NCBI GenBank assembly: GCA_964623515.1
Contig: CAZURV010000012.1
Coordinates: 1-53,182, forward strand
DNA from: RUG714 sp964623515
GTDB taxonomy: Bacteria > Bacillota > Clostridia > Oscillospirales > Acutalibacteraceae
Direction of reading: 5' to 3'
Length of the DNA: 53,182 nucleotides
In this document: positions 32,743 to 41,007 of the stretch, piece by piece
Layout: the number at the start of each line of letters is the position of its first letter
How positions within the stretch are numbered: the stretch's first letter is position 1
Notes under the pieces: model-generated
Database searches by the model: none
Told to the model about the DNA's origin: nothing
Seen by the model: the letters and a program-made list of their open reading frames with translations, nothing else
Program-made: the position numbers and the translations under genes

Positions 32743-32988
32743 TCAGCTTTTGATATAATTGATTAGTAATTCTTGAAGAAGTTCATCTCTGTCTATCCTG
32801 CGTATAAGCGCACGGGCGTTTTTATATGACGTGATGTAAGTGGGATCTTCCGAAAGAATGTAACCAACTATCTGGTCAACAGGATTATAATCTTTTTCCT
32901 CAAGCGCGGCATAAACCTGCTTCAATATGGTTTTGGTGTCATTCTCATAATTATCCGGAATTTTAAAGGTTTGCGTTTTATCAATCAT
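32743..32988 (-). CDS. ireB: IreB-family regulatory phosphoprotein (DUF965)
   Basis: 81 residues from ATG 32988, which has AGGAGGTGTCTGCG before it; the GTG at 32997 falls inside that ribosome site. FKIPDNYENDTKTILKQVYAALEEKDYNPVDQIVGYILSEDPTYITSYKNARALIRRIDRDELLQELLINYI is a clear IreB signature (YNPvnQivGYilSgDPtYIt, NAR.lIrkieRDE). In Enterococcus, IreB is phosphorylated by the kinase IreK and affects cephalosporin tolerance. The usual neighbours ruvX and alaS are absent, and here it precedes an unknown 96-residue gene. A minus-strand promoter, TTGTAA-17-TATAAT, lies at 33050-33022. Confidence 0.93.
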   Translation of the reverse strand: MIDKTQTFKIPDNYENDTKTILKQVYAALEEKDYNPVDQIVGYILSEDPTYITSYKNARALIRRIDRDELLQELLINYIKS

Positions 32989-33136
32989 CGCAGACACCTC
33001 CTGATTTATGTACTGAATAATATTATATACAAATAATCTTTAAATTACAACCGATAATACCTAAAATTAAAAAAATTTTAAATATTGCTTTAAATCAGGC
33101 GTTCTATATTTGCGGTTAGCAGGATAATTTGTCGAT

Positions 33137-35524
33137 TTAGCTTCTGAGAACTGCTCCGGTGTTTTCTTCAAGAGCTTTAAGGGCTTTTTTAACCGCAGAG
33201 TCTGCCTCGTCATCCGTCATCGTTCTTTCTCCCGAACGGAGTTTAAGGCTGAAAGCAACGCTCTTATTGCCTGCGCCTACCTGGAGTCCCTCGAATATAT
33301 CGAAAAGCTTGATTTCTTCAAGATTTTTTCCTACAGCTTCTTTAATGGTCTTTTCCAGTTTGAGCACAGGTATCTTCTTGTCGCATACAACTGCAAGGTC
33401 TCTCGTAACCGCGGGATATTTCGGAAGCGGCTTGTATGTTTTTTTCGTATTCCTGTTTTCAAAAATTACGTTTTCCTTTATGCATGCAATATATGCTTTA
33501 ACACCTATTTTATAATTTGCAAGCACGTCTGGATGCACCTCACCGATCATTGCCGTAAGTTCACCGTTGATGGTAAATTTTGCTGTTCTGCCGGGATGGA
33601 ATATCGGATCATCGCTTACTGCTTCCACGTCATAATCTTTAATTCCGACAGTTTCAAATATCGTTTCAGCGGCGCCTTTGATGTCATAAAAGTCATAATT
33701 TTCTCCGTAAAGTCCTATCGTTACCACAACGTTTTCATCTGGAAGCTCTTCCGGTCCGTTTGATTTGTAGACGGTTGCATATTCATAGAACTTTGCTTCC
33801 GGATTGCGCAGATTATAGTTTCTGGACAAAACTTCAAGCATACTCGGAACAGCCGTTGTTCTCATAACGCTTGTGTCCTCACCGAGAGGATTTGAAATCT
33901 TAACCGAGTCACGAAGCTTGCTGTTTTCGGGTTGGCAGATTTTATCATATGATTTCGGGCTGATAAAAGAAAAGGTGTGAATCTCACTGTAACCGCAGGC
34001 AAGCAGAGTTTCATTGATTTTCTTTTCAAACTTCTGCTCCGGCGTATACTGTGCCTCGGCAATGCCCCGAATCATGGAGTTGGGAATATTCTGATAACCG
34101 TAGAATCTTGCAATTTCTTCACTTAAATCGGCAAGATGTTCAACATCATTTCTGAAATACGGCGTATATACATTGCCGTCCTTTACTTCAAAACCGATTT
34201 TTTCCAGAATCGCAGTCATTTCTTTTTCCGTAAGATGGATACCGATAAAATCATTGATCCATTTACAGTCAAGAGGAAGTACGGAATGCTCTTTTTTCGT
34301 TTTATAGCAGTCCACAACGCCGTTTACAACATCGCCTGCGTCCAGAAGCTGAACAAGTTCAAGCGCTCTCTGAATACATAACATACAGCTTTCCGGACTG
34401 AGTTCTTTTTCATAACGAGAGGAAGCCTCTGTCCTCATACCGAGCGCCTTTGCTGTTTTTCTTACCGAATATCCGCAGAACATAGCGGATTCAAAAACGA
34501 TTGTTGTTGTATCATCCATAATCCCGCTGTATTCGCCGCCCATAACTCCGGCAACGGCAACGGGTTTGTTTTTATCTGCGATAACGAGCATATCCTCTGT
34601 CAGTTTTCTCTGCTCTCCGTCAAGGGTGGTGATGGTTTCATCTTTTTTTGCCGTGCGTACATTTACTTCCTGTCCGTCAAGATAACGGAGGTCAAACGCA
34701 TGCATAGGCTGACCGAATTCAAGCATAACATAGTTGGTTATGTCAACAATATTGTTAATCGGGCGTACGCCGCTTGCACGCAGTCTTTCACGCATCCACA
34801 ACGGACTCGGTTTTATTCTTACATTTTCAACAACCGCACCGATGTATCTGTAACAGAGTTCCGGATTATGAATATGAACTTTCAGCATATTATTTACATC
34901 GCCGTGACCTTGTTTTACTTCGGGTACGGGGATATTAAGTTCTCTGCCGAATGTTGCTGCTGCTTCCCTTGCCAGACCTGTTACACACATACAGTCTGGA
35001 CGGTTGGAAGTAATCTCAAATTCCGTTTTCACATCATTGAATCCGAGCGTTTCTTGTATATCACGGCCGAGTTTTAAATCGCATTCGTCGGATATAACCA
35101 TAATTCCATCCTCAATGGCATTCGGGAAATCGTTAATCGTCAGTCCGAGTTCACCGAGCGAGCAGAGCATACCGTTGCTAAGGACGCCGCGGAGTTTGCC
35201 TTTGGTAATTTTCGTACCGTCTGCAATATGTGAGTTGTGCAGTGCAACAGGAACATAGTCTCCGGGCTTCAGATTTTGAGCTCCGGTAACAATTTGAATA
35301 TTTTCCTCTTTTCCAACGTTAACCTGACAGATCCATAAATGGTCGCTGTCGGGATGCTTTTCCATTTCTTCAACTCTGCCCAAAACGATGTTGCTGAGAG
35401 CCGCACCCTCCTGCTCGTACGCTTCCACTTTAGAGCCGGAAAGCGTCATTCCATCGGCAAATTCTTTATCGCTTATACCGCTTAAATCGCAGTAATCATT
35501 CACCCATTTTTTAGATAAAATCAT
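33137..35524 (-). CDS. pheT: Phenylalanine--tRNA ligase beta subunit
   Basis: A 795-residue, full-length bacterial PheT. The N-terminal tRNA-binding EMAP-like domain has GRVEEMEKHPDSDHLWICQVNVGKEENIQIVTGAQN. B3/B4 editing domains follow, then a B5 domain, the catalytic-like core, and a C-terminal anticodon-binding fold ending KTIKEAVGKNLEEIKLFDIFEGLQVGAGNKSVAFSLKLRSGERTMTDDEAD. Together with PheS it forms the alpha2-beta2 enzyme that charges tRNA-Phe. It follows pheS by 14 bases on the minus strand and is controlled by the Phe T-box upstream of pheS. Confidence 0.97.
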   Translation of the reverse strand: MILSKKWVNDYCDLSGISDKEFADGMTLSGSKVEAYEQEGAALSNIVLGRVEEMEKHPDSDHLWICQVNVGKEENIQIVTGAQNLKPGDYVPVALHNSHIADGTKITKGKLRGVLSNGMLCSLGELGLTINDFPNAIEDGIMVISDECDLKLGRDIQETLGFNDVKTEFEITSNRPDCMCVTGLAREAAATFGRELNIPVPEVKQGHGDVNNMLKVHIHNPELCYRYIGAVVENVRIKPSPLWMRERLRASGVRPINNIVDITNYVMLEFGQPMHAFDLRYLDGQEVNVRTAKKDETITTLDGEQRKLTEDMLVIADKNKPVAVAGVMGGEYSGIMDDTTTIVFESAMFCGYSVRKTAKALGMRTEASSRYEKELSPESCMLCIQRALELVQLLDAGDVVNGVVDCYKTKKEHSVLPLDCKWINDFIGIHLTEKEMTAILEKIGFEVKDGNVYTPYFRNDVEHLADLSEEIARFYGYQNIPNSMIRGIAEAQYTPEQKFEKKINETLLACGYSEIHTFSFISPKSYDKICQPENSKLRDSVKISNPLGEDTSVMRTTAVPSMLEVLSRNYNLRNPEAKFYEYATVYKSNGPEELPDENVVVTIGLYGENYDFYDIKGAAETIFETVGIKDYDVEAVSDDPIFHPGRTAKFTINGELTAMIGEVHPDVLANYKIGVKAYIACIKENVIFENRNTKKTYKPLPKYPAVTRDLAVVCDKKIPVLKLEKTIKEAVGKNLEEIKLFDIFEGLQVGAGNKSVAFSLKLRSGERTMTDDEADSAVKKALKALEENTGAVLRS

Positions 35525-35538
35525 AATTCGGCACCTCC

Positions 35539-36558
35539 TTAAAACTGTTCCAGAAATTTAAGATTGTTTTCATAAAGCAATCTCATATCGTCAATATCGA
35601 AGCGGAACATAACAAGCCTTTCAAGTCCTACTCCGAATGCAAATCCGCTGTAAACTTCGGGATCGATACCGCCGTTTTTGAGTACTTTCGGATGCACCAT
35701 TCCTGCTCCGAGTATTTCTATCCAGCCTTCGCCCTTGCACATCGGGCAGCCTTTTCCGCCGCATTTAAAACAGCTTACATCTATTTCACAGCTCGGTTCG
35801 GTGAACGGGAAATGATGCGGCCTTAAACGAATCTGCGTGTTTTCACCGTACAGCTTTTTGGCGAAAGTTTCAAGCGTTCCTTTCAAATCTGCCATGGTAA
35901 TTCCTTTGTCTATAACCATTCCTTCAATCTGATGAAACAAGGGGGAATGCGTTGCGTCAACAGCGTCCGAACGGTAAACACGACCGGGAGAAATCATTCG
36001 GATGGGAGGTTGCTTCTTTTCCATTTCACGAATCTGAACAGGACTTGTCTGTGTTCTTAGGAGCATTTTTTCTGTAATATAGAATGTGTCCTGCGTGTCG
36101 CGTGCGGGATGTCCCTCCGGAATGTTCAGCGCTTCAAAGTTATAATAATCCCATTCAACTTCCGGGCCTTCGGCAACATTGAATCCCATTCCCATAAAAA
36201 TATCTTTCACTTCGTCCAGTACGATTGAAAGCGGGTGTTGATGACCGATGTTTTGATTTTTCCCGGGAATTGTAACGTCAATGGTCTCAGCTTTCAGTTT
36301 CAGATTCTGTTCAAGCTGCTCAAGCTCTGTGCGCTTTTTGCTGAGCATATTTTCAATGTCGCCTCTTAAGATGTTTGCCGCCTGGCCTACTTTAGGCCTT
36401 TCCTCTGCACTGAGTCCGCCCATTTGCTTTAAAATTGAAGTAATTTCGCCTTTTTTGCCGAGCATGGCGACTCTTATGGATTCCAAATCGCTTTTCTCTT
36501 TGGCCTGTTCAAGCTGTTTTACTGCTTTTTCTCTGATTTCATCAAGTTTTTTAAGCAT
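35539..36558 (-). CDS. pheS: Phenylalanine--tRNA ligase alpha subunit
   Basis: 339 residues, the normal length. An N-terminal coiled coil (residues about 1-90) contacts tRNA, and the catalytic core carries class II motifs: HPLSIVLDEVKDIFMGMGF, RTQTSPVQIREME and FGVGLERLVMFRF. A C-x-x-C...C-x-x-C segment (CFKCGGKGCPMCKGEGW, about 260-275) is a frequent PheS zinc-finger-like loop. The gene is directly downstream of a T-box leader with a UUC specifier and is followed by pheT. Confidence 0.97.
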   Translation of the reverse strand: MLKKLDEIREKAVKQLEQAKEKSDLESIRVAMLGKKGEITSILKQMGGLSAEERPKVGQAANILRGDIENMLSKKRTELEQLEQNLKLKAETIDVTIPGKNQNIGHQHPLSIVLDEVKDIFMGMGFNVAEGPEVEWDYYNFEALNIPEGHPARDTQDTFYITEKMLLRTQTSPVQIREMEKKQPPIRMISPGRVYRSDAVDATHSPLFHQIEGMVIDKGITMADLKGTLETFAKKLYGENTQIRLRPHHFPFTEPSCEIDVSCFKCGGKGCPMCKGEGWIEILGAGMVHPKVLKNGGIDPEVYSGFAFGVGLERLVMFRFDIDDMRLLYENNLKFLEQF

Positions 36559-36583
36559 TGTTTTTTTCCTTTCCTCTTACATA

Positions 36584-36650
36584 TCAAGACTTAAGTTGAA
36601 TAAGAAGAATTTTGATTTTCAAAACCTTTTATCCTTATTTGGTTTAAACC
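36584..36650. repeat. MITE-like element, 3' fragment
   Basis: About 67 bp aligned with the right end of the element at 52527-52804: shared AATTTTG, TCAAAACCTTTT, ATC.TTATT.GG.TTAAACC. The left part is missing. It lies in the pheST leader between the T-box terminator and the pheS ribosome site, so it would be transcribed. Confidence 0.65.
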
Positions 36651-36667
36651 ATCCGGGACGGATTAAT

Positions 36668-36903
36668 AAAAAATCCCCTGCACAAAGCAAGGGACGAATT
36701 GAATCCGCGGTACCACCCTGATTTTTGCAATAAGCAAACACTCATTTCATCTGTAACGGGATTACCCGTTGCGCCTTACTTTTTGTTCAGGCGCACCACT
36801 CCAAAGCGAACTTCTTCCGCAGAAGAATCGTCTGCTTTCAGCCGGGGCAGACTCTCTGATGATTCTGTCGGGTACGGAATACTTTTCTTTTTCAACGTGT
36901 TAT
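36668..36903 (-). promoter_or_regulatory. T-box riboswitch, Phe specifier (UUC)
   Basis: On the minus strand the stem I elements (AGAGAGTCTGC...GCTGAAAGCAGACG) precede GAAG-TTC-GCTTTGGAG. The specifier UUC therefore lies at complement 36808-36810 (Phe). The T-box GGGTGGTACCGCGG is at complement 36705-36718. The terminator TCCCTTGC-TTTGT-GCAGGGGA plus TTTTTT ends near 36668. It controls pheS-pheT by sensing uncharged tRNA-Phe. Confidence 0.93.
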
Positions 36904-36911
36904 CTGCTAAT

Positions 36912-36939
36912 ATTATATCATTTAAAACAGATAAATCAA
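36912..36939 (-). promoter_or_regulatory. Promoter of the pheST T-box leader
   Basis: Reading the minus strand: TTGATT (36939-36934), 16 bases and TATAAT (36917-36912). Transcription would start near 36904. Confidence 0.65.
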
Positions 36940-37057
36940 TATTTTTCTTTATATTTTTCTTTTATATGGTATACTATGGTTAAGCTAAAAGATAAAAATG
37001 TTTTGGAAAGTAATATTTTCACCGTATGTTCTATATACGCGGATGAAGGAGGAAAAT

Positions 37058-38605
37058 ATGAAAGTATATTCGGGGAATTCTGTCAGAAATATTGAAAACG
37101 CCTGTTTTGCTTCGGGCATATCCGAAAGCAGGCTTATGGAAAATGCGGGCAGTGCCTGCGCAAAGGTTCTCAGAGATGAGTTTGAACTTGATATGCATTC
37201 GGAAAAGAAAACGGTTATACTATGCGGCAAGGGCAAAAACGGCGGAGACGGCTTTGTGATTGCGCGCAAGCTGACAGAAATCGGAATGAAGCCGACTGTT
37301 GTTTTAACTGCAGGTTATCCGTCAATTGCCGAACCTGTTGAAATGTTTGAACGCGCAAGGGATTTGGGTGTCAGATTTTTTCAGTTAAAAACAGACAGTT
37401 ATCGAAGTCTTAACGAAATTAAGACAGCTGATATTCTTATAGACTGTGTGTTCGGAATCGGCTATCACGGCAGTCCCGATGAATATTCTTCGCTCGTTTT
37501 TGATGCGGTTAATTCATCACACGCAAAGGTCGTTTCCGTTGATGTTCCGAGCGGACTTGACAGCGAGGGACACGATTTTGCCGAAAATCATATCAGAGCC
37601 GATTTAACAATTGCTATTTCCGTCATGAAACCGGTGAATGTAAAAAGAGAAACAAGAAAGTCTTGCGGTAAAATCAAAGTAGTAAATATCGGGATTGATG
37701 AAAGATTTTTCAAAACCGAACATCCTGTTTTCCAGATTACCGATGAAAAAGAGGTAGGAGAAATGTTTCCGTTGCGCAGTGCGTCTGCGAATAAAGGAGA
37801 TTTCGGTCACCTTTTGTGTGTATGCGGTTCATACAATATGCCGGGCGCGGCGGTTATGTGCACAAAATCTGCTGTGGGAAGCGGTGCAGGGAAGGTTACG
37901 CTTGCTTTCCCGGACAAAGCGTATTGCGCCGTGACAGCTCATATGTTTGAAAATATGTTTCTGCCTCTTGCAAGCGATGAAAACGGAATGTTTTCTTCTG
38001 GTGCGCAGGTGCCTTTAATCCGGGCACTGAGTGGTAAAACAGCCGTATTGATAGGGTGCGGCTTAGGGAGAAGTTCCGCAGTAAAAGAGCTTGTTTACAG
38101 CGTTGTCCGTGCATGCACTGCTCCACTTATCATTGATGCGGATGGCATAAATGCCGTTGCCGCGAATATAGATATATTAAAAGAGAGAAAAGGTATAACT
38201 GTTCTGACGCCGCATCTCGGCGAATTTGCGGGGCTTACGGGGTTAAGCGTTACCGAAATTGAGAAAAACAAGTACAAATATGCAGCGGATTTTGCGGAAC
38301 AATACGGTGTTATCCTTGTCCTGAAAGGCAGAGGTACGCTTATAGCCTGTAAAGATGAGCCGCTTTACGTCAATCCGACGGGAAATGCGGGATTGGCGCA
38401 AGGCGGAACAGGCGATGTGCTTGCCGGATTACTTGCCGGTTTTACCGCGCAGGGTTTTGATCCTGTTGAAGCTGCAGTAGCCGCCGTGTATATTCACGGT
38501 GAAGCGGGGGATATTTGTGCAGAAAAGTATTCACAGATGGGGATGACACCGAATCATCTGATCAACAGTTTTCCGGACGCTCTCAAAAAATATCAACGGG
38601 AATGA
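37058..38605 (+). CDS. nnr: Bifunctional NAD(P)HX epimerase / ADP-dependent NAD(P)HX dehydratase
   Basis: 515 residues from ATG 37058, with AAGGAGG at 37046-37052; a frame from 36998 is longer but starts in the promoter region. The N-terminal YjeF_N epimerase half has RLMENAGSACAKVL, CGKGKNGGDGFVIARKL and DVPSGLDSEGH. The C-terminal dehydratase half (YjeF_C, ribokinase-like) has GCGLGRSS, TPHLGEFAGLTG and NAGLAQGGTGDVLAGLLAGFTAQGFDPVEAAVAAVYIHG. It repairs hydrated NADH and NADPH in the cytoplasm. A lipoprotein gene follows five bases after the stop. Confidence 0.96.
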   Translation: MKVYSGNSVRNIENACFASGISESRLMENAGSACAKVLRDEFELDMHSEKKTVILCGKGKNGGDGFVIARKLTEIGMKPTVVLTAGYPSIAEPVEMFERARDLGVRFFQLKTDSYRSLNEIKTADILIDCVFGIGYHGSPDEYSSLVFDAVNSSHAKVVSVDVPSGLDSEGHDFAENHIRADLTIAISVMKPVNVKRETRKSCGKIKVVNIGIDERFFKTEHPVFQITDEKEVGEMFPLRSASANKGDFGHLLCVCGSYNMPGAAVMCTKSAVGSGAGKVTLAFPDKAYCAVTAHMFENMFLPLASDENGMFSSGAQVPLIRALSGKTAVLIGCGLGRSSAVKELVYSVVRACTAPLIIDADGINAVAANIDILKERKGITVLTPHLGEFAGLTGLSVTEIEKNKYKYAADFAEQYGVILVLKGRGTLIACKDEPLYVNPTGNAGLAQGGTGDVLAGLLAGFTAQGFDPVEAAVAAVYIHGEAGDICAEKYSQMGMTPNHLINSFPDALKKYQRE

Positions 38606-38609
38606 TTTT

Positions 38610-39089
38610 TTGAAAAAAGCAGCAATAATTTTAACGGTTATGGCGTTTTTGTTCCTGAACGGCTGTTCGGCGAAAACGCCTGATTTTTCTGTTGAAAAAG
38701 ATATGGTCGGCACGGTTATGCTCGGCGGTGAATTTTACAACGTGGAAACGGATTTTTCCTCTGTTCCGAAAATTTCTGTAAAGAGTATCGAAAATGCTTT
38801 TGATATGGTTTATGAATTTTATGATGAAAGCGTAACACTTACCTGTGGCGAAATAACATGCAGGTATGAGATTGCCGATTTGCCCGAAAGAAATGTGCCT
38901 GTGAATATGTACAAAATTATTTCCTGCATAAGTGAAATAAAGAATTTGCACTGGAAGCATAATAAAAAGGACGGACTCTGGGCTTTTAGCGGCAAGTGCT
39001 CCGGTATGACTTTTACGGGCAAATGCAATGAAAAGGGAAGAGTGCAGTCCTTTTATATTTCGGATATCAATATGGAATTTCAGACGTGA
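38610..39089 (+). CDS. Small putative lipoprotein
   Basis: 159 residues from a TTG start, preceded by CGGGAATG. The signal peptide MKKAAIILTVMAFLFLNGCSA has a lipobox with C19. The mature domain (about 135 residues) is beta-rich and resembles no family I can name; two cysteine pairs (LTCGEITC, SGKCSGMTFTGKC) could form disulfides. It is almost fused to nnr upstream, so the two are co-transcribed. Its last ten bases overlap the 3' end of the convergent mazF-like gene. Confidence 0.8.
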   Translation: MKKAAIILTVMAFLFLNGCSAKTPDFSVEKDMVGTVMLGGEFYNVETDFSSVPKISVKSIENAFDMVYEFYDESVTLTCGEITCRYEIADLPERNVPVNMYKIISCISEIKNLHWKHNKKDGLWAFSGKCSGMTFTGKCNEKGRVQSFYISDINMEFQT

Positions 39090-39439
39090 ACGGGCTGACC
39101 GAGTCCGAGGCTGATGGAAAGCCCTTTGTCAATTTTATTCATATCGTCAGTTTGAAGATCTCCGATTTTTTCATAAAGACGTGTTTTATCAAGCGTTCTC
39201 ACCTGCTCAAGCAGAACGATGCTGTCCCGCATAAGTCCGCATGATGAAGCGCATACCGGTATGTGCGTGGGCAGATTTGCTTTTGTTTTACGGCTACTGA
39301 TTGCTGCGGCGATGACTGTAGGCGAATGCAGATTCCCCATATCATTCTGAACGATAAGCACCGGCCTGCGTCCGCCTTGTTCCGAGCCGACGACGGGGCT
39401 TAAGTCGGCATAATATATTTCTCCTCGTTTAACTGTCAA
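39080..39439 (-). CDS. mazF: MazF/PemK-family endoribonuclease toxin
   Basis: 119 residues from a TTG start (GGAAGTGATTTT upstream). VKRGEIYYADLSPVVGSEQGGRRPVLIVQNDMGN...SPTVIAAAISS matches Bacillus EndoA/MazF closely. The catalytic arginine (R25) is present, while the threonine that aligns with T48 of the Bacillus enzyme is serine (S48), which keeps the hydroxyl. MazF cuts single-stranded mRNA at short motifs. No MazE-like antitoxin gene is visible upstream: 39440-39643 on the minus strand has no credible frame with a ribosome site. The antitoxin may be encoded elsewhere or be unrecognisable. Confidence 0.9.
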   Translation of the reverse strand: MTVKRGEIYYADLSPVVGSEQGGRRPVLIVQNDMGNLHSPTVIAAAISSRKTKANLPTHIPVCASSCGLMRDSIVLLEQVRTLDKTRLYEKIGDLQTDDMNKIDKGLSISLGLGQPVHV

Positions 39440-39593
39440 AAAATCACTTCCTATATGTCTTCAGTAATATTTTTGACCCGTTTTTATAGGTTTAAACCAT
39501 ATAAGTATAAAAAATTTTTAAAATTTAAAAATGCCCCTTAACGTTTTCCCTATATGGTCAACATAAAGGAAAGATGTGCTTTTTAAAAACTAA

Positions 39594-39643
39594 GTAAAAA
39601 ACAAAGCCCGCATTGCCCGCCGCAATTCAGAGCTTTGTTTTTG
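39594..39643 (-). terminator. Terminator after the LCP-family gene
   Basis: AACAAAGC and GCTTTGTT arms enclose a GC-rich inner part and are followed on the minus strand by TTTTTT. It separates the rnpB-LCP unit from mazF. Confidence 0.65.
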
Positions 39644-39760
39644 TTATAACCTATTCGCCGATGTCCCCACGCCTCTTAGGCGGTGGGGTCCATTTCAGAA
39701 TTTCAGCGGGAGCGATAATCTCCCACTTCAAACGAGTTTGACGGAGCATCGCTCCGATTT
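39644..39760 (+). repeat. Three-hairpin repeat element, copy 1
   Basis: Three successive palindromes. (i) 39663-39690, GTCCCCACGCC and GGCGGTGGGGTC around TCTTA. (ii) GGGAG-CGATAAT-CTCCC at 39708-39724. (iii) CGGAGC-ATC-GCTCCG at 39742-39756. The same order and several linking blocks (CCGATGTCCCC, CATTTCAGAATTTCAG, ATAATCTCCC) recur inverted at 44171-44279. It lies directly 3' of the LCP-gene stop. No open frame. Confidence 0.75.
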
Positions 39761-39765
39761 AAACT

Positions 39766-40986
39766 TTAATTATAGATAAATTCTTTCAAAGCTTTTTTAT
39801 TTGCTTCAAAATCAATGGACAGTGCTTCCTGCGAACCGAAATATTTGTTGGTATATGTGTTGTCAACAGGGATGCGCATTTCCTGCATGTCATATCCGAT
39901 ATAGCGCATTGCCTTGATGACAAGCAACGTCATTTCGGCTTTTGTTATATCGGTTTTCACCTGCGGAAGAATGGTCTCGGCAAGGCTGTAAAGCGTGAAT
40001 ACATTTGAATCTTTTGCCTGCGTAACAATTGCGTTCATAACTTTTCTCTGGCGTGCCGTTCTGTAAAAATCCGAATCAAGATAGCGGATTCTGCAGTATA
40101 CCAGAGCTTCTGCACCGTTGAGCTTTGTTTTCCCTGATTCGATATTTTGTTTGGACGTTCTGTTGATAAAATCGGCTTCGCGTTTTTCAACTTCTACCGT
40201 AACTCCGCCGAGTTCGTCTATAATATCCGAAAAAATTTCAAAATCAACCAGGCAGTAGTTGTCAATTTGGATTCCGAAATTATATTCAATTGTATCCATT
40301 AGAAGTCCCGTTCCGCCATAGGAATACGCCGCATTCAGTTTTGCGTAATCATGGTCGGGGATATATACCCATGTGTCTCTCATAAACGATGTGAGTTTAA
40401 TTTTTTTGTTATTTTCATCCAGGCTTACAAGAATCATGGAATCCGAACGGGATGAGCCGCCGCTGTCATCGTCAACGCCGATAAATAAAATGTTTTTAAC
40501 CTTGCGGTCGCTCATCAGGTTGTCTGTGTCCATATAAAGATTTGAATGCTCCGACGGAACATAGTTCACTTTGCTTATGATGTTGTAAGTGAGGTATACT
40601 GCCGCGCCGAGAATTAAAATCAATAAAATAATTAACAGAGTCAGAAATTTCTTTTTACCGTTTTTCTTTTTCCTGCGTGAATTGTGCCGGCTGTCGTTCT
40701 TTCTGCTTCCACCGTTTTTTCCGTCACGTTCAGGCGGATTATACGGAGAACGATAGCCGCGTTGTTCCTGCGGTACATACTGCCTGCGGTCTGTTTCCTT
40801 GGCATACGGGTTATCCGAACCTAAATCACTGCTGTAATCCTCATAATCATCATAGCCGCTGTCCGTTTTGCCCGAAAATACGTCTTCATATGCATCGTCG
40901 CTCTTGCCCGAATATACGTCTTCGTAAAAATCTCTGTCTTTTCTGCCGGAATAAATATCATCATATTCATCGTTAAAATCTTTCAA
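39766..40986 (-). CDS. LCP-family (LytR-CpsA-Psr) cell-wall glycopolymer ligase
   Basis: 406 residues from a TTG start with GGAGG upstream. The C-terminal LCP domain has NILFIGVDDDSGGSSRSDSMILVSLDENNKKIKLTSFMRDTWVYIPDHDYAKLNAAYSYGG and later EALVYCRIRYLDSDFYRTARQRKV, with the conserved Asp and Arg residues. Such enzymes attach teichoic acids or capsule to peptidoglycan outside the membrane. One membrane helix lies at about 115-137. The long cytoplasmic N-terminus is unusual: it has about four acidic, tyrosine-rich repeats of the type YEDVYSGKSD (starting near 8, 21, 33 and 45). The gene begins about 21 bases after the 3' end of rnpB on the same strand. Confidence 0.9.
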   Translation of the reverse strand: MKDFNDEYDDIYSGRKDRDFYEDVYSGKSDDAYEDVFSGKTDSGYDDYEDYSSDLGSDNPYAKETDRRQYVPQEQRGYRSPYNPPERDGKNGGSRKNDSRHNSRRKKKNGKKKFLTLLIILLILILGAAVYLTYNIISKVNYVPSEHSNLYMDTDNLMSDRKVKNILFIGVDDDSGGSSRSDSMILVSLDENNKKIKLTSFMRDTWVYIPDHDYAKLNAAYSYGGTGLLMDTIEYNFGIQIDNYCLVDFEIFSDIIDELGGVTVEVEKREADFINRTSKQNIESGKTKLNGAEALVYCRIRYLDSDFYRTARQRKVMNAIVTQAKDSNVFTLYSLAETILPQVKTDITKAEMTLLVIKAMRYIGYDMQEMRIPVDNTYTNKYFGSQEALSIDFEANKKALKEFIYN

Positions 40987-41007
40987 TTTTTAATTCCTCC
41001 GTAAAAC

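Noticed and set aside
39440..39600. Search for a MazE antitoxin or a CRISPR-like repeat next to the toxin
   Set aside because: No frame of suitable length with a ribosome site and no regularly spaced repeats were found.
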